DNA from: Hansfordia pulvinata
Taxonomy: Eukaryota > Ascomycota > Sordariomycetes > Xylariales
Direction: 5' to 3'
Assembly (NCBI GenBank): GCA_006538405.1
Contig: BJKQ01000008.1
Span: forward strand, 372,001 to 436,000
Length of the DNA stretch: 64,000 bases
Below are positions 42,901 to 56,215 of this stretch, in pieces (within the stretch, counting starts at the first letter, position 1; every line of letters starts with the position of its first letter). The position numbers were made by a program, and so were the translations under genes. A model generated the notes under the pieces. The model was not told where the DNA came from, did no database searches, and saw only the letters and a list, made by a program, of their open reading frames with translations.

Positions 42901-45900
42901 GTTATAACGCTTAATTAATTTAAATAACGGCCATTACAGCGCCGATTTCCTTAAATTAAGGATTATTATCCCTTTTATTTTTATAAATCGTAAGCCCCGT
43001 AACGTGTTTATATCCGCCCTTTATAATATCGCCTCGCCTTTATACGGGAGCGATCGTATATAAGCGTGTATAACGGACATAAAGTCACGTGTTACGTAAA
43101 GCGGCCTTACCGTTATCTTATCGGTTATACCTTTATACCTTAAGCGTAAAGACGCGTTAACATTACGGCCTTATAATAAGTATAAGGTAAATATACTTAC
43201 GTATTATACATAGGCCAGCTTATTAACGTTTTAACCTTATAATAGGTATAAAGGTAAAGTACTTATATACCTTACACGGATTAACTTATTAACGTTACGG
43301 CCTTATTACGAGCATAAGGTCGAGGTACCCGCGTACCGCGCACGTGTTAACGCGTTAACGCTTTAACTCCGCGCCGTATAAAAAGGCGATATACCTTTAT
43401 ATTATAATTAACTTAACGCGGTAAGCTGCTTACTCCCGCTGCTCTCCTTTTATAAGCGAAAAGTAAAACCGTTTACCGGATTTATAACCACCGCCCGGAC
43501 CGTTAACGCCTTACCCTGGTTAAAATATTAAAGGTTAACCGGTTACGGCCCGTTATTATATTTTATATTACTTTATACCGCCTTAAACACGTTTAAAGCT
43601 ACCGTGTCCGCCACTATAAAGAGCGGCTTTTAATTAAGGTTATTATACTTTACTTACTTTATTAATACTTACCGGTGCTCACCGCGGCCTCTTATATTCT
43701 TTACGTTAAGGATAGCCTTTATACGGAATTCCTCTTTTATAAACCCGTTCTTTTAAGTTATTTAAATCGTTAATAACCGTGAATCGGATACTTATTAACT
43801 TAAAAAGGGGTCGTTTTAAGCCTATTTTATTAAGTCCACGTAAAAGACCGGGTAAATCTCTTTAAAAATATTAAGCTCGACCGTAAAAAAGGATAAGACC
43901 GTTATTACCGTGTACTTTCCTTATACTTAATTTAACTTTTTATTAAGCCGAGCTATTTTAATATTATATAAGCTTAATCACACCTTATCTCCTTTACGAA
44001 ACTGCTTTATAAAGCGATAAGACCGATTCGCCGACTTTTATTAACGTTATTAAATATATATAATTACGGATTAAGCTTATTAATTACCCTTTTTTAAATA
44101 GGTTAAAAACGCGTTCGCGCGGTCCGCCGGGCTACGCGGCCCGACCTTATTATAATATAACACTTAAGATTGCACCGTTAATAAGTTAAAACTTAAAAAG
44201 AGGCGGTTAAAATTAACCTTTATAACTGTAAAGACCTGGTTATTTAAGGTTAATTAATAAGCTAATAAGTGGTTAGTTTAATTTAATTACGAGAAGGTTA
44301 TTATTAAGCGGAGCACCGATTAAACCTTTTAATTTATTCTCTTTATTTTATTATCGGATTATAAATGGTAAGCCGTTAAAAGGCATTATTAAATACTCGT
44401 TACGGTATATAACCGAGTTTAAAAGCGTCCCACTTAATCCGATCCTCGATCGGAAATAAGCTAATCGGGGAAGCCTTAAAAACGTTATTAATAATCTTAA
44501 AAGCGTTCCGCGCACGTCTTTACTATTATAAACGATATCGCTTTAAGTTACACGTACTTTAATAAGCGGTTTATAAGAATTATTAATTATTATAACGCGT
44601 CCGGATCCACTTATAAAAGGGGACTTATAAAGTCCACCGAGATTTACTTTTAAAAGCGGTTTATTAACGGTAAAGGTTAAAGTAAACCTTAAGGACGTTA
44701 CTTAAATTAATACGCTTTATAATAATAATAATTCCGTACGAACCTCTTCACGTTTTATAATATATAATCTTAATAAAAGTCCCGATATAATATAAAGAAC
44801 GTGCTTTATTAACTTAAATAGCCTATTAAAAGAGAGTTATAAACCCTTTAAATAAGCGTTATAATAAGCGGCTCGTGCTTTAAGATTTAAAGTCGTCCTT
44901 AAAAACGTAACGCACCGGCCGCTTTAAGTTAATAATCTTTAATTTAAACGGCTGCCTTTATAACTTAAAAAAACTTATATTCCTTTACTTATATCTCTTA
45001 TAAGCGTGTACGGTATAGGTCGTCCGTTAACACTCCTTTATTTTATAATCTTTATAACAACGCCTCCTTAAATAATTCCGCCCTTATTAAAGGTAAGGCC
45101 GGTCCCGGTATTACCCGGACCTTCTTTTACGTTAACGCCGTGCTAATTATATAACGCATAAAGATTAACCGTATAAGCGGGCCTTTTTAACCATTATTAT
45201 CTTTAATATCTTATTACCGGTAAAATAAGGTATTTAAGTAGGCCCTTAACGTACCGGGCTTATAATAAAGGTGGTAAAAGAATAAAGATAACGTTTTCGC
45301 TTAACGCGTTTACCTTTTACTTAATAACTTCGGCTTTATAAAGTATTTTAAGTTCTTATAATCGGTGAAGACCGTGAACGGATCGGTTATTAATCGTAGT
45401 TCCGCTTACCACGCCTTTAAGTATATAATAACCGCGAGGAGCTCTTTATTATAAATCTTATAATTACGCTACGCCGGCGTTAAGTTAACCGAGTGGTAAG
45501 TTATTAAATAAAGGACGGACCCGTGATATTACGAAAGGCACTTACTTAAGGCCCGTTTTAAGCAATCCGCTTTTATTATTATAAGCTTATTAAGGTCTTA
45601 TTAATAAAGGACCGGATACGTGATAAAAACGGACTTTAACGCTTAAAACGCCTCCTTTTACGCTTAACCTTATTTAAATAGCGCCCCCTTCTTTATTAAT
45701 TAATATAAAGGCTTTAATAAAGAAGAATAATCTTATATAAAATCCCGGTAAAAGTTAATAAATCTTAAAAAACTATAAAGCCCGCGTAGGTTCGTAAAGG
45801 GTTCTTATTCTTATATTGCTTAAACCTTTTTAAGGTCAAGGCGGATCTCCTTTTTTACCTTAATAATAAAGCTTAAGTACTTTACTTTTTTCACCGCGAA

Positions 45901-48588
45901 TTCACACTTTTTTTTATTTAAAAAGAGGCCCACCTTTTATAATAATTATAACACTTAACGTACCTTAATTATATAATCCTCTTTAAAGCTTAAGCTATAA
46001 ATAAGGATATCGTTAAGGAACGCCGTAATAAAAACGCTTAAAGTGTCACTTAATACCGTATTAATATAACATTAAAACGAAGCGGGAGCGCCCGTTAATT
46101 TAAAAAGGTATATTAATTATTTAAAAAGGCCAAAACGGGTTTTAAACGTAATTAAGTGCTTTTAACCCTTTTTTATACGTAAGTAATAAAAAGCAGCCTT
46201 TATATTAAACTTTAATACTTATTTCGCCCTTAAAAGGGACCGTAATATCTTTAAGATAAGTGGTAATAAGTAATTATTTTTCTTAATAACTTTATTTAAG
46301 GCCCGGTAATTAACGTAAAACCTTTACTTATTATTTAACTTTTTAATAAGTAGCACCGGCGCCGCGGTTAAAAAAAAGTTAACTTAAATTTATCCTTTAT
46401 CCTTTAACTCCGTTAATTAACATCGTAACTTTAAAAGTTACTCCCGCGGTATACTATAAAGGGGCCGTATAAAAGCTTAAAGTCGTTCCTTTTAACGTCC
46501 TTTTATAACCGGATTTAATGGTTTAAGCGCCCTTAATATAACGGTAGCTTATCCTTAACGGACTCGTTAAACAGCCTTTAAAAGTCTTTAACCTTTAAAG
46601 GGAAGGGGGGGGGTAAGGCTAAGTTAATAATATAAAGGCGGAGGACGCTTATAATTTCCCGTAAGTTAATAGTTATTAACGGCTCCGTAACTCCCCCGTT
46701 ACGTATTTCCTTAATTAAGCGTGCCCTTATTATAAGGACCGGGCCGTCCTTTAACCGTTACGTTTAAGAATCTTTAATTAATAAACCCTCGCCGCTTAAA
46801 TCTTAAGTTCCCTTTATCCCGTATTTATTATTATGCCGTGACGCTTTATAAAAGGCAGCTTTAATATAACGTTTTAAGTTAACCTTAAAATTATATAAAA
46901 GTATATTAATAACGATCACTTATCGATATTAATCGTTATACGTATTAAGCGTTATATATTATAAGACTTCGCTTTACCCGCGGTTAATTATAAGTCTCGA
47001 GGCTTAAATAAGTCGATTTATTATAAGCTTAAGGATTAAGCGCGTCGTTCGCTTATTACTTTATAATAATTATACTTTATATCGACTTATACATTTAAAG
47101 TAATAAAAGAATTAAAAAGGACCGGTATAAAGAAGGGTTTTATATTTATATATATTTAAATATCCTTAAACTCTTATACCTTAAACGCTTTAAAAAGGTC
47201 GATCGAGTTTAAGTGTAAGTTAAGCAGCCCTTAAGTAAGACTTAACTTAAAGGTAAGCTATTTTCCGAGTCGGTATTATTTTATAATAAGTCGTCCTTTA
47301 TATTAAGCGCTATTATAAAGCGAATCACCGTTAAAGGCCGTTACACCGGAAAAAAGGAATATTTATTCGCTTTATATCCGTCCTTTTTATAATAAAGGTA
47401 AAGGCCTTTTTTCTTACGCGCGTTAAGCTTAACTTAAAAGATTTAAAGCGCTTATTACCGGCCCTTCGCCCTCGCTCCACCTCGTTACGGTTACTTAAAC
47501 CTTTTTTTAAAGGCCGTTAAGGCCCTTATCTTATACACCCTTATTATTTAAGTGTCCCCGTCGCCGTCCCTTTTAATATCGCCTTAAAACGGTTACGGCA
47601 CCGCCGCGGCCTGGAACTTCTCTTTTAAGTCGTAAGATTTTAAGTTTAACGCGATAACCCGGTATATTATCACCGCTTTATTATAATTTATATAAAAGAC
47701 TTAACGATCACACGTGATTCTCCTTATCCGATTTAAAAAGGCTTATTAAAGGCGGTTAAGCTTAACCGAACCGTTTTAATCTTAGCCTTTTACCGTGAAT
47801 AACTTTTACTTAAAGCGAGAAAGGAACGTGGCGAACCTTTTTTTAACCTTTTACCATATATAATCGAGCTCGGTCTTAATTATTGCTTATCGATAAGGAT
47901 CTTTAAATAATAAAATAAGGTATTATAAAAAATAATTAAGGTTATAATACTTTAAGTCCGTGCGCTTTTTAAAGCCGCTTACTTTATAAAAGGGGGCCAT
48001 TTAAGCTTAAATTAAAAGGGAAAGGTTTATTTAAATAAAGACTTATTAATTTTAATTATTATTAATAAACTCTTAATCGGCCTTTAACTTATATGTTAAC
48101 GTTAAACGCTAAGCGGTAAATATAGCCTTATTACCGTTGAAAAGGCCCCTTTAAGGTAACGGCTTACGCTGTGGCGGCCTTACCTTAAATTACTGCCTGT
48201 TTAAGTCCGGCGCGACCGTGCGTAACGTTTAAAGGCCCCCCCCTTTAAATTAAACGCGTTCACGTTTATATTAATAATAAGATAAAGGCGTTAAGCTTTT
48301 AAAGCTTAAGTTAAGTTATTAAAAGCTAAGGTCGTATCGGTGGTAACCCGGGGAGGTGAAAAGGGTGATTACTCCCTTTTACGCTCTTTTAAGGCCGTTA
48401 ACGCGGCCGCGAGCCGGGCCAGTTCTTATTATTAACGTGCTATTTACTTAAATAACACGCTTTATTAAAAGTTCTACGATTTATATAAGTCTTAAAATTA
48501 TTATTAAAGATTTAAGCCTTTTATTATTACCGTTTCGGCTTAAAAAGGAGGTGAATTAATGTTTAATATCTTATATATTTAAAAGATA

Positions 48589-48682
48589 ACGGCTCGTGTT
48601 ATCGCCTTATTAATAGTGTCACGACTCGTGTTATTATCTTATTAACGGTGTTACGGCTCGTGTTATCGTTTTACCGGTGTTT
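48589..48682 (-). repeat. Three 32-bp tandem repeats in Gypsy leader
   Basis: Units begin ACGGCTCGTGTTATC (48589), ACGACTCGTGTTATT (48621) and ACGGCTCGTGTTATC (48653). The first two are 32 bases and the last about 30. The unit length is not a multiple of three. In element orientation they lie just downstream of the 5' LTR and primer-binding region, so they are probably untranslated leader. Confidence 0.7.
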
Positions 48683-48698
48683 ATTAAAGGAGAATATA

Positions 48699-48849
48699 TA
48701 TTATAAATTAACTATTAACGGTGCCCGCGTAAGTACGTCGATATAATAATATTCTCCTTAAAGGAGGAAGAAAAAGGGAAGACGTCGGGGCTTACGAGCT
48801 GCCGTAATTATATATTATGAGATTAAGCTAAAAGATTAAGTTTATAATA
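48699..48849 (-). repeat. Right LTR (151 bp, 5' LTR) of inner Gypsy element
   Basis: Begins TATTATAAATTAAC (TG decayed to TA) and ends TTTATAATA. It has the same length as the left copy and differs by transitions. Confidence 0.9.
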
Positions 48850-48854
48850 AACGG
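48850..48854. repeat. Target site duplication AACGG, right copy
   Basis: An exact repeat of 40978-40982. Confidence 0.88.
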
Positions 48855-51399
48855 TTATAATAATAAAAGGCGTTTAACTTATAATATTAATAATTAAGTC
48901 GGCGAGTATAATATAAAGATTAAATCTTTAAATAAGTAAAAAAGGTTTAATTAACGCGGCGTTTTAACCTGTAAAAACGGTAAGATATTACTTAATTATT
49001 TTAAAGCGTAAATCGGCGAAATTAACTCGGTCCTTTAATAAATTAACTTTATTAATTAATAAGCGGTTATTTTTTAAATTATTTATTATATTATTACTTA
49101 ATATAACGTTAACTTATTATTTTAATACGGTAACCTTATTATATAATCTTATATAAAGCTTTAACTCGATTACTTAAATATACGTGATTATATTAAGGAT
49201 ATAAAATATTTTTTTATAATTCCGATAAAAAGCAATAAATAATAATAAAAAGCCGTTTTTAAAGACTTATTAATAACGATACGTGTTTCCGCGAATATTA
49301 TAACGTGATTAAGTAATTTAACGATCCCTTTACGTATCGATTCGTTAAAGGTTTATATCGGTTATTAAAATTAACTTATTATAAAGTTATAACGAAACGT
49401 TAAATCGGTAAATAGCTTTTAAAGTATAACTTAATTTATAACTTAAGTATTTAAGTTATAAGATTCTTTAACTTATCTTAAAAATAAAAGGAGCGTTATA
49501 AATATAAATAACGATTTTATTATATCGGTTATATTTTAATTTAAAAAACGGATATCTTAAAAAGAAGGTCGGTCTTCCTTAAAGACTTTTTATTAAATAT
49601 ATAAAAAAGCTTAACGTATATCGAAGTTAAGCGGTGGCGATTAATCGCGGCCGATTATCGCGCGTAATTACTATTACGATAATTTTAATTATTATAGCTT
49701 TTACGATAATGCTTAATATTAAAGCTATTAATATTATTAAAATAAGTTTAATTATTATAATTATTATAATACCTTTTAATATTATAATTATTATTATTAT
49801 TACGATTAATATTATTAATACGTTTAATTTTATTACCGTATTTATTATTACTTTTACTTTATTAAAAAAGCGATAAAAAGGTAATAAAAATAACACGTTA
49901 TATTAAGCTTATAAGCGTTACTTTAAGTTTAATAAATATAATATTAAAAGTAATGGTTATATTAAGAGTTATAAATAAACGTTAAAGCGTAAGTAAGCTT
50001 AAGTAAATAAGGATTAAAAAGCGATAAAAACGTAACGAGTTTATAAAACTTATAAACGATTAAAAACCTATTTCCGACGAATTTCTGGTACTTAAATCGT
50101 TAAAAGAATTTAAAACAAGGAAGTTAACGTTAATAAATACGATTAAGGATTTAAGGATAAGTAATAAAAAAGACCTTAAAAGGGATCCGCTTATTAATAA
50201 AGTGCCTTAAACGGACAGCGTAAATATAACCTTATAATCGTTTAATAAAGTAAAGTAATAAAGGATCTTATACTCGTTAACGTATGCCTTTTAATATTTA
50301 AAAAGGATATAGCGTTTATATAGTATTATTAATTAAATTAAATTAATCTTATTAAAAAGTTCTTATATCTTATAAAGTATAATATTAAAACCGTTACGAT
50401 TATCGTTAATAAAACGTAAGGCTTTAAAGGCGTTAAAAAAGATAAGTTTTATTAATATTACTTTCTTTAAATAAGTCTTATTTTTAAAATTAATAATTAT
50501 AAAATAATAATAATATCTTTAATAAATTTATAAAAATTAAAGTTAAATAACTTTATTTTTATAATATACCCGTGGTTATAAAGTATCGTGAGCACCGCGT
50601 TAAAAGGCTTATTTTTAATAATAAGGAATTATAAATATAACTCTTTTATAAATATCGATAAGTCGTTAACTTTATTTACGGCGTTATATATAACTTAATT
50701 ATCGATTAAAAAAAAAAAGGTAACTTTAATAATATATTTATAAGCCGTTTTATCTCGGTTATTAATAAATATAAAGTTAAAGGCCGTTTTTTACTTTTTA
50801 TTAATTTATCTTATAATTAAAGATTTTTATTAACGCTTCGCTTCTTTAATTGCTTTAACGCGGGATATATTACGGTTATCGATTTCGTTAAGGAAAGGTA
50901 GGTTTAAGCCGAAAAGGGGGCCGGATTCTTAATTATAAAAAAAGTTAAGTTAAGAAATTCATTATTAAGATCGAGATCCGGTATAATAACGGGTTAATAT
51001 ATTTAAGTAATGCAGTTTTAAAGGTGGCGCTTTTATAATGGCTTTAAGGTTTAAGGTGCTTTAAAATGAATTATTAAGATTTAATAAGGGTTATATAATA
51101 AGTAAAGCATATAAAAAAGGTGTGATAATAAATTAATGAAAGGTGGTAAAGTAAAGGGAAAAGGTAAGGAAAACTTTAAAACGCAGTAAGTAAAAAGAGG
51201 AAAAAAATTTTTATTAAGCCTTTAAATCGGGCGTATAAGCGGTAACGCGTTATTATTACTTAATAATAACGACGTGCTAGTGGTAATAACGACGTGCCGT
51301 TAATTATATTTAATACTTAATATATTTTAAAAGCTTAATTTCGATATTTATTTTAAAAATTAAGTTTATTAACTTAAACTTAAGCTTTAATAAAACTTT

Positions 51400-54300
51400 A
51401 AGTAAAGGACTTAATAATGTTAAGATTACCGGGTTGTTTAAAGGGTGTTTTTAATCGAACTTTATAACTAGTTTTATAACGTTATATAATTCGTCGCGGT
51501 TATATTATTTATCGTGTTACGCTATATACTTAAGTTATTTAATAAAGTATTAAATAATAAGCTTACCGCTTAATTTAATAAGGCGTTTAATTATTAATCG
51601 CTTTATCTTAAAGGAGTGTTACTTATCGTTATCGCCTTTAATAATTACACGGCCCGGCTTAAAAGGTTATCTTTAAAATAAATCTTAACCGGATAAGGTT
51701 AAAAAGAGTTAAGTTATAAAAACGACTTTATAATTACGTTAATATAAAAGGAAATTTAATTTATATATTAAGTGCTTAATCTTATAAAGCACGGTAAAAG
51801 GACCGACGCGTTAAGTAAATTACTTACACGGCGGGTTATTTAATAAATTATACCCTTTATAAAGTTATAAGTAAACCTGTTCTTTTACTTAAAAGTCGTG
51901 TAAAATATATTTATTATCGTATTTAACCTTAACTTTAACCGTGGTAAAGGATGCCGTTACGTTTACCTTTTAACGGTAAAGACGTCGTGTGGTCTCGTAA
52001 TTTAACGCTATTTTTAACACGTTTAATAAAGATAAAAAACCGGTTAATTTAAAACCGAGAATAATCTCGTTAAGTGATTATTTAATAATTAAAGATATAA
52101 TATTATTTAAATTATATTATAACGCGGGAATAATTTAAGGCCACGGCACGTTTAAAGCTATTAAGTAAAAACGAAAAGCTATTTTTACCTTTTAATTATA
52201 ACGCTTTAATTAATTATTTATTTAATTATATTAAGACGTGGTAAATATTAACTTAACTTTTATTTTAAAAAAGAGTGTTTATTAAAATTATAAAATGAAT
52301 TTACGGTCTTTATTAAAGATGATTTTACATGGTATACTTTAATTAAATAATATAAAGGTTCGTAAAATTATATCCGCTTAATTTTTTATATTATATTTAA
52401 TATAATTAAGGATTAATAAACATTTCTTTAAAAACTTACACGTAATAATAAGTAACGAGTTATATTTTAATAAATATAATTATTAAAGGGTTTATATAAA
52501 CGGCGCGGCGGGGACTTTAATAATAAAGTTTTAATTAATTATATAAAAAGGGATAAGTTTAAGGATAATAAGCTGATATTAACTTAAAAGGAGTTATCGG
52601 TTAATCTGGTTTATAAGACACTTAAAGTAATAAGCTAAGTATTCTTCAAGTTAATAACGGAGGTTATAAATCGAGTAAAATAATAGTTTTACTATTATTT
52701 TATATCGGTTAAAGTAATGCTTTTAATCGTAGGTTAACGTAAAGAGCTTTTAATAATATGTGTTAAAGACGACCAGCTTTCGGCCGGTTAAAAAGAGTTA
52801 ATAAATAAGGCCGTCTTTAAATTAAAAAGGTAACCTTAATTAAGCGTGCCTTTATAATTAATAAGTGGATTTTAAAGATAAAACAGTATCTTATTAATAC
52901 GTTTATCGGAAGAGTAAGATTAAGTTAACTTAATCTTAAAGTTTAAGTAAAGGGATATATTAAAAGTAAAGTAACCGAAATCCATATCGTTAAAGACGCT
53001 CTTTTAAGTATTTACTTTCTTTATTTAATCTTTTATAATATCCGTAATAAGTAAATAAAATAAGGTATTAAGGACATAATTAATAAAGTTAAGGATATAT
53101 TATATCTTTAATTTAAATTAATTAAAATAAGCGGACGTTATAATAAAGCGTGTATTATTCTTAAGGATATCGATTAACTTAAAGCTGACTTACTTAACTA
53201 TTTATTTAATTAAGTTATAATCGGTGAAAACCGTAATAATAAGGTAATTACTTTAAATTTACGGCTTAAGCTATTTAATCGTTTATAAAAGGCATATTAT
53301 CTTAAGTTTTATTACTTAATATTTCGATTTTAACTTAAAGAGCACTTTATTAAAATATATAATTAATTATATATTATAAACGGGAATAAGGCCGTTAAAG
53401 GGTTCGGTTCGATCGGTTAAATAAAAAACCATTACTTTAAAGCCTTTTTAAAGCGCTATATTAAGCTTAATATAAACCGCCTTATTAAGGTCTTAATAAT
53501 AAAAGGTGTTATAATCGGTTAATTATTCTTATAAAATAATAAAACTATTAAGCTCCGATTAAGTTAACTCGAACGCTTTACTTAACATATATTTCTTATA
53601 AGCGGTGCTTAATAAGAGTGAGCCGTTATCGCGGCCGGCCGTTAATAACGCCGTTTTATATTATTATAAAAATAAGATCTTTTATTAATATTAAAGGATA
53701 AAGCGCCGTAATTAAGTTATTATATTAATATATGTTTTTAAAGCGGTTAATATTATAAGTATCTTAAGCTTATTAATAACTTTAATACGATTACGGGTCA
53801 CCGTAATACCTTAATTATTAATATTAAAACCGAGTAATTACACCGATAAGTAAGCGTAAAAGGATTTTATTAAGGAAAGGGTTAAATTAATTTATTAAAA
53901 TTTAATTAATATAACTTTAAAATAATAAAAATAATCTTCCTCCGTATCGTTAAAAACAGGAATATCGTTTATATAAGCGCGGGCAAATAAGCGGAACTTA
54001 TAAAGCGTATTATTTATAAATCTTTAAGCGTAAGTTAAATTATTATAATAACTTATAAGGGTTACCTTAAAAGACTTAAGGCTTTAAAAAGATATAATTA
54101 TTATACGATCTTAATATTTAAATTAAACCGGTAATTAATAAAAGAAAGCAGTTACGTTAAGTATAATAACGAGTTTTTTACCTTAAATATAAGTTATTAT
54201 ATTATCTTAAGTAAGTATAAAATAAACATTTAACACCGTGATCTTATTAAGGCCTTATAAATTAATAACGACTTTACTCTTCCTTTTTTTATTTATTATA

Positions 54301-55500
54301 TATTAAACGATAAAGATAAGGTAATTAAAAGGGGAGGGCTTAATAAGTTAATCGAGTTTACCCGTTTTATATATATTATTAAACGTCTTATTAACGACTT
54401 CTTAATCTTATAAATTAAGCTTATAAATTCGCGAGGTGTTAAGTTAATTTTATTATCCTTTTATAAGGTTTATTTATATTTTATCTTTTTTTAATATTTA
54501 TATTTAACCCTTATCGCGTTAAACGTTATATTTATTTAATAACCGTTAAATCTTAATTATTAAATCGGGGTTATTATTATAAATATATATATTAAATTTA
54601 ATAACGATTTTTAATATATTATTAAGTTTAACGAGTTTATTAAAGATGTTTTTAAACCGGTTAATAAAGGAAAAAGCTTTATTAAGGTTTAACGGGTCGG
54701 GCGCTTAAGGCTTAAAGATTTAAAATATCTTAAAATCGGAAAGCGTAATAACGTTAAAAAAGCCTGCTTTTATAATTAATTTATAAGCCATGTCTTAATT
54801 AATAATACGATTACCTTAAGCGTAAGTTAATTTATTTATTATTAAGAAAGCGTTATTATTAATTAACTTATTAATCTTATTAAAGCGTTTATTATATTAT
54901 AAACATAAAAAAATAAAAAAGGAATTAATAATCGGGATATAATAAAATAAGTAAAAGTTTAATTATATTATAACGGAGCCGTCGCTTACGTTAATCGTGA
55001 AGGTGAAACTGCGTTTTTAATTAAAAAAGTCGTCGGTTAATAAGTTATAATAATAAATTAAGATTAATATTATATTATTAAAAGTAATAATAACGCGTTA
55101 AATTATAATAACTTTACGGGATTTAAGCACGCTATATTAAATAAAGCGAATAGGTACGTATACGTTATCGGTAAAAGTAAAGGAAATAAAGTTAATAACG
55201 AAATCAATTTATACACCGTTAACGCTTAATTAATTAATCCTTAAAAGGATATTAAAGGTTAATTTAATTAAGTAAACTTATACTTTAACGTGAATTTTCA
55301 CTTAAATTAAGTAAAAGTCTTATTAAGTTAATATAAATAAATTAAAAAAAGCGACCTTAAAAAGGGATACTTAACCACCGATATTATTAATAAAGTAAGG
55401 GTTAATATCCTTAAGTTTATAAAGAACTTATTAAAGTTATATCGGGTTAATTATTATAATAAACGCTTTAATATTAAAATAAATAAAGGAAATAAGGTTA
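51400..55500. repeat. RIP-mutated repeat, copy 1 of a duplicated segment
   Basis: Colinear with 59250-63400. Anchors include AAGGTAATTACTTTAAATTTA (53241 and 61081), GGCCGGCC (53633 and 61473), ATTAAGTTATTATATTAATA (53711 and 61551) and TAAAGATAAG (54311 and 62151). All four have an offset of exactly 7840. The offset shifts to 7797 near 51727 and 7916 near 55215, so indels exist. No domain recognised. Confidence 0.8.
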
Positions 55501-56139
55501 GTTTTTAACGTTTAAACTATTAATTAAGTGTATATATATTTTTAACCGTTATTATTTTATAAGTCGTGTCTCGGCTTTACGATAATAAAGGGTGGTGATT
55601 ACTTAAAAGGGTCGGCGGGTTAAAAAAAGGAAGAATTAAAAGAGTGGTTATTAACTTAATTAAAGGACTTTATTAAAACGTTATATCCGCTTTTAACGTG
55701 ACGTATTAATTATAACTTTAAAAGGAAAGGCTTATAATAAACGAAGCAGTTAATATTTATAATTACTTTATTAAGTATAACGGGATTAAATATATTATTA
55801 AAAAAGGTAAGGTAAATAAACTTATTTATATTTATTACGTTCTTAAGCTGCTCCGTAACGTTATTATATTCTTTTAACTCGTTTTACTCGGCTTTAATTT
55901 CTTAATTAACGTATATAAAGTTAAGTTCCTTTAATTCGGTCTTAATATTAGCTTTATTAAAGGTATTTATATTTATTAAATACTCGTTTATTATATACGA
56001 TCTGTTTCCGTTTCTTCCCGGTTAAACTTAACGGTTTTAACGATAAGGCTTAAAGTTGCTTTTACCTTTAAAGCTTAAGCTATTATTTCCATAATTATTA
56101 TAAATAAGTTAATAATTATTATAATTATTATAACTTTAA

Positions 56140-56215
56140 CCACGAAAGCCGCCGCGACCGGATCCGCTGTAAAAGCCGGATTTACCACGGAAGCCGCCGC
56201 GTTTATAAAATAAGG
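56140..56215 (-). pseudogene. RGG-box relic (gag-like) of outer element
   Basis: The minus strand reads RGGFRG, then KSGFYSGSG, then RGGFRG: a Gly/Arg/Phe repeat of the RNA-binding RGG type. It stands out as a GC-rich patch in AT-rich DNA. Asn/Tyr-rich sequence follows. Fungal retrotransposon gag proteins can carry such boxes, but a captured host gene fragment is also possible. Confidence 0.45.

Larger units (their letters stand above)
40983..48849 (-). mobile_element. RIP-mutated Ty3/Gypsy LTR retrotransposon (7867 bp)
   Basis: A complete but dead element with 151-bp LTRs and a perfect 5-bp target duplication. It reads right to left. Gag-like sequence lies at about 48200-48430 (LARLAAALTALKERKRE). 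Reverse transcriptase is at about 45990-46130: the minus strand gives KTRFGLF, LTGAPASF and FLNDILIYS, the last being the active-site box with the first Asp codon changed to Asn. An integrase tail of the HPVFHVDLL type, read as YPVFYVDLI, is at about 43820-43862. Gag, then RT, then integrase is the Ty3/Gypsy order. Stops stand where Gln or Trp codons are expected, as RIP predicts. GC content is visibly higher than in the flanks, so it is the younger insertion. Confidence 0.9.
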
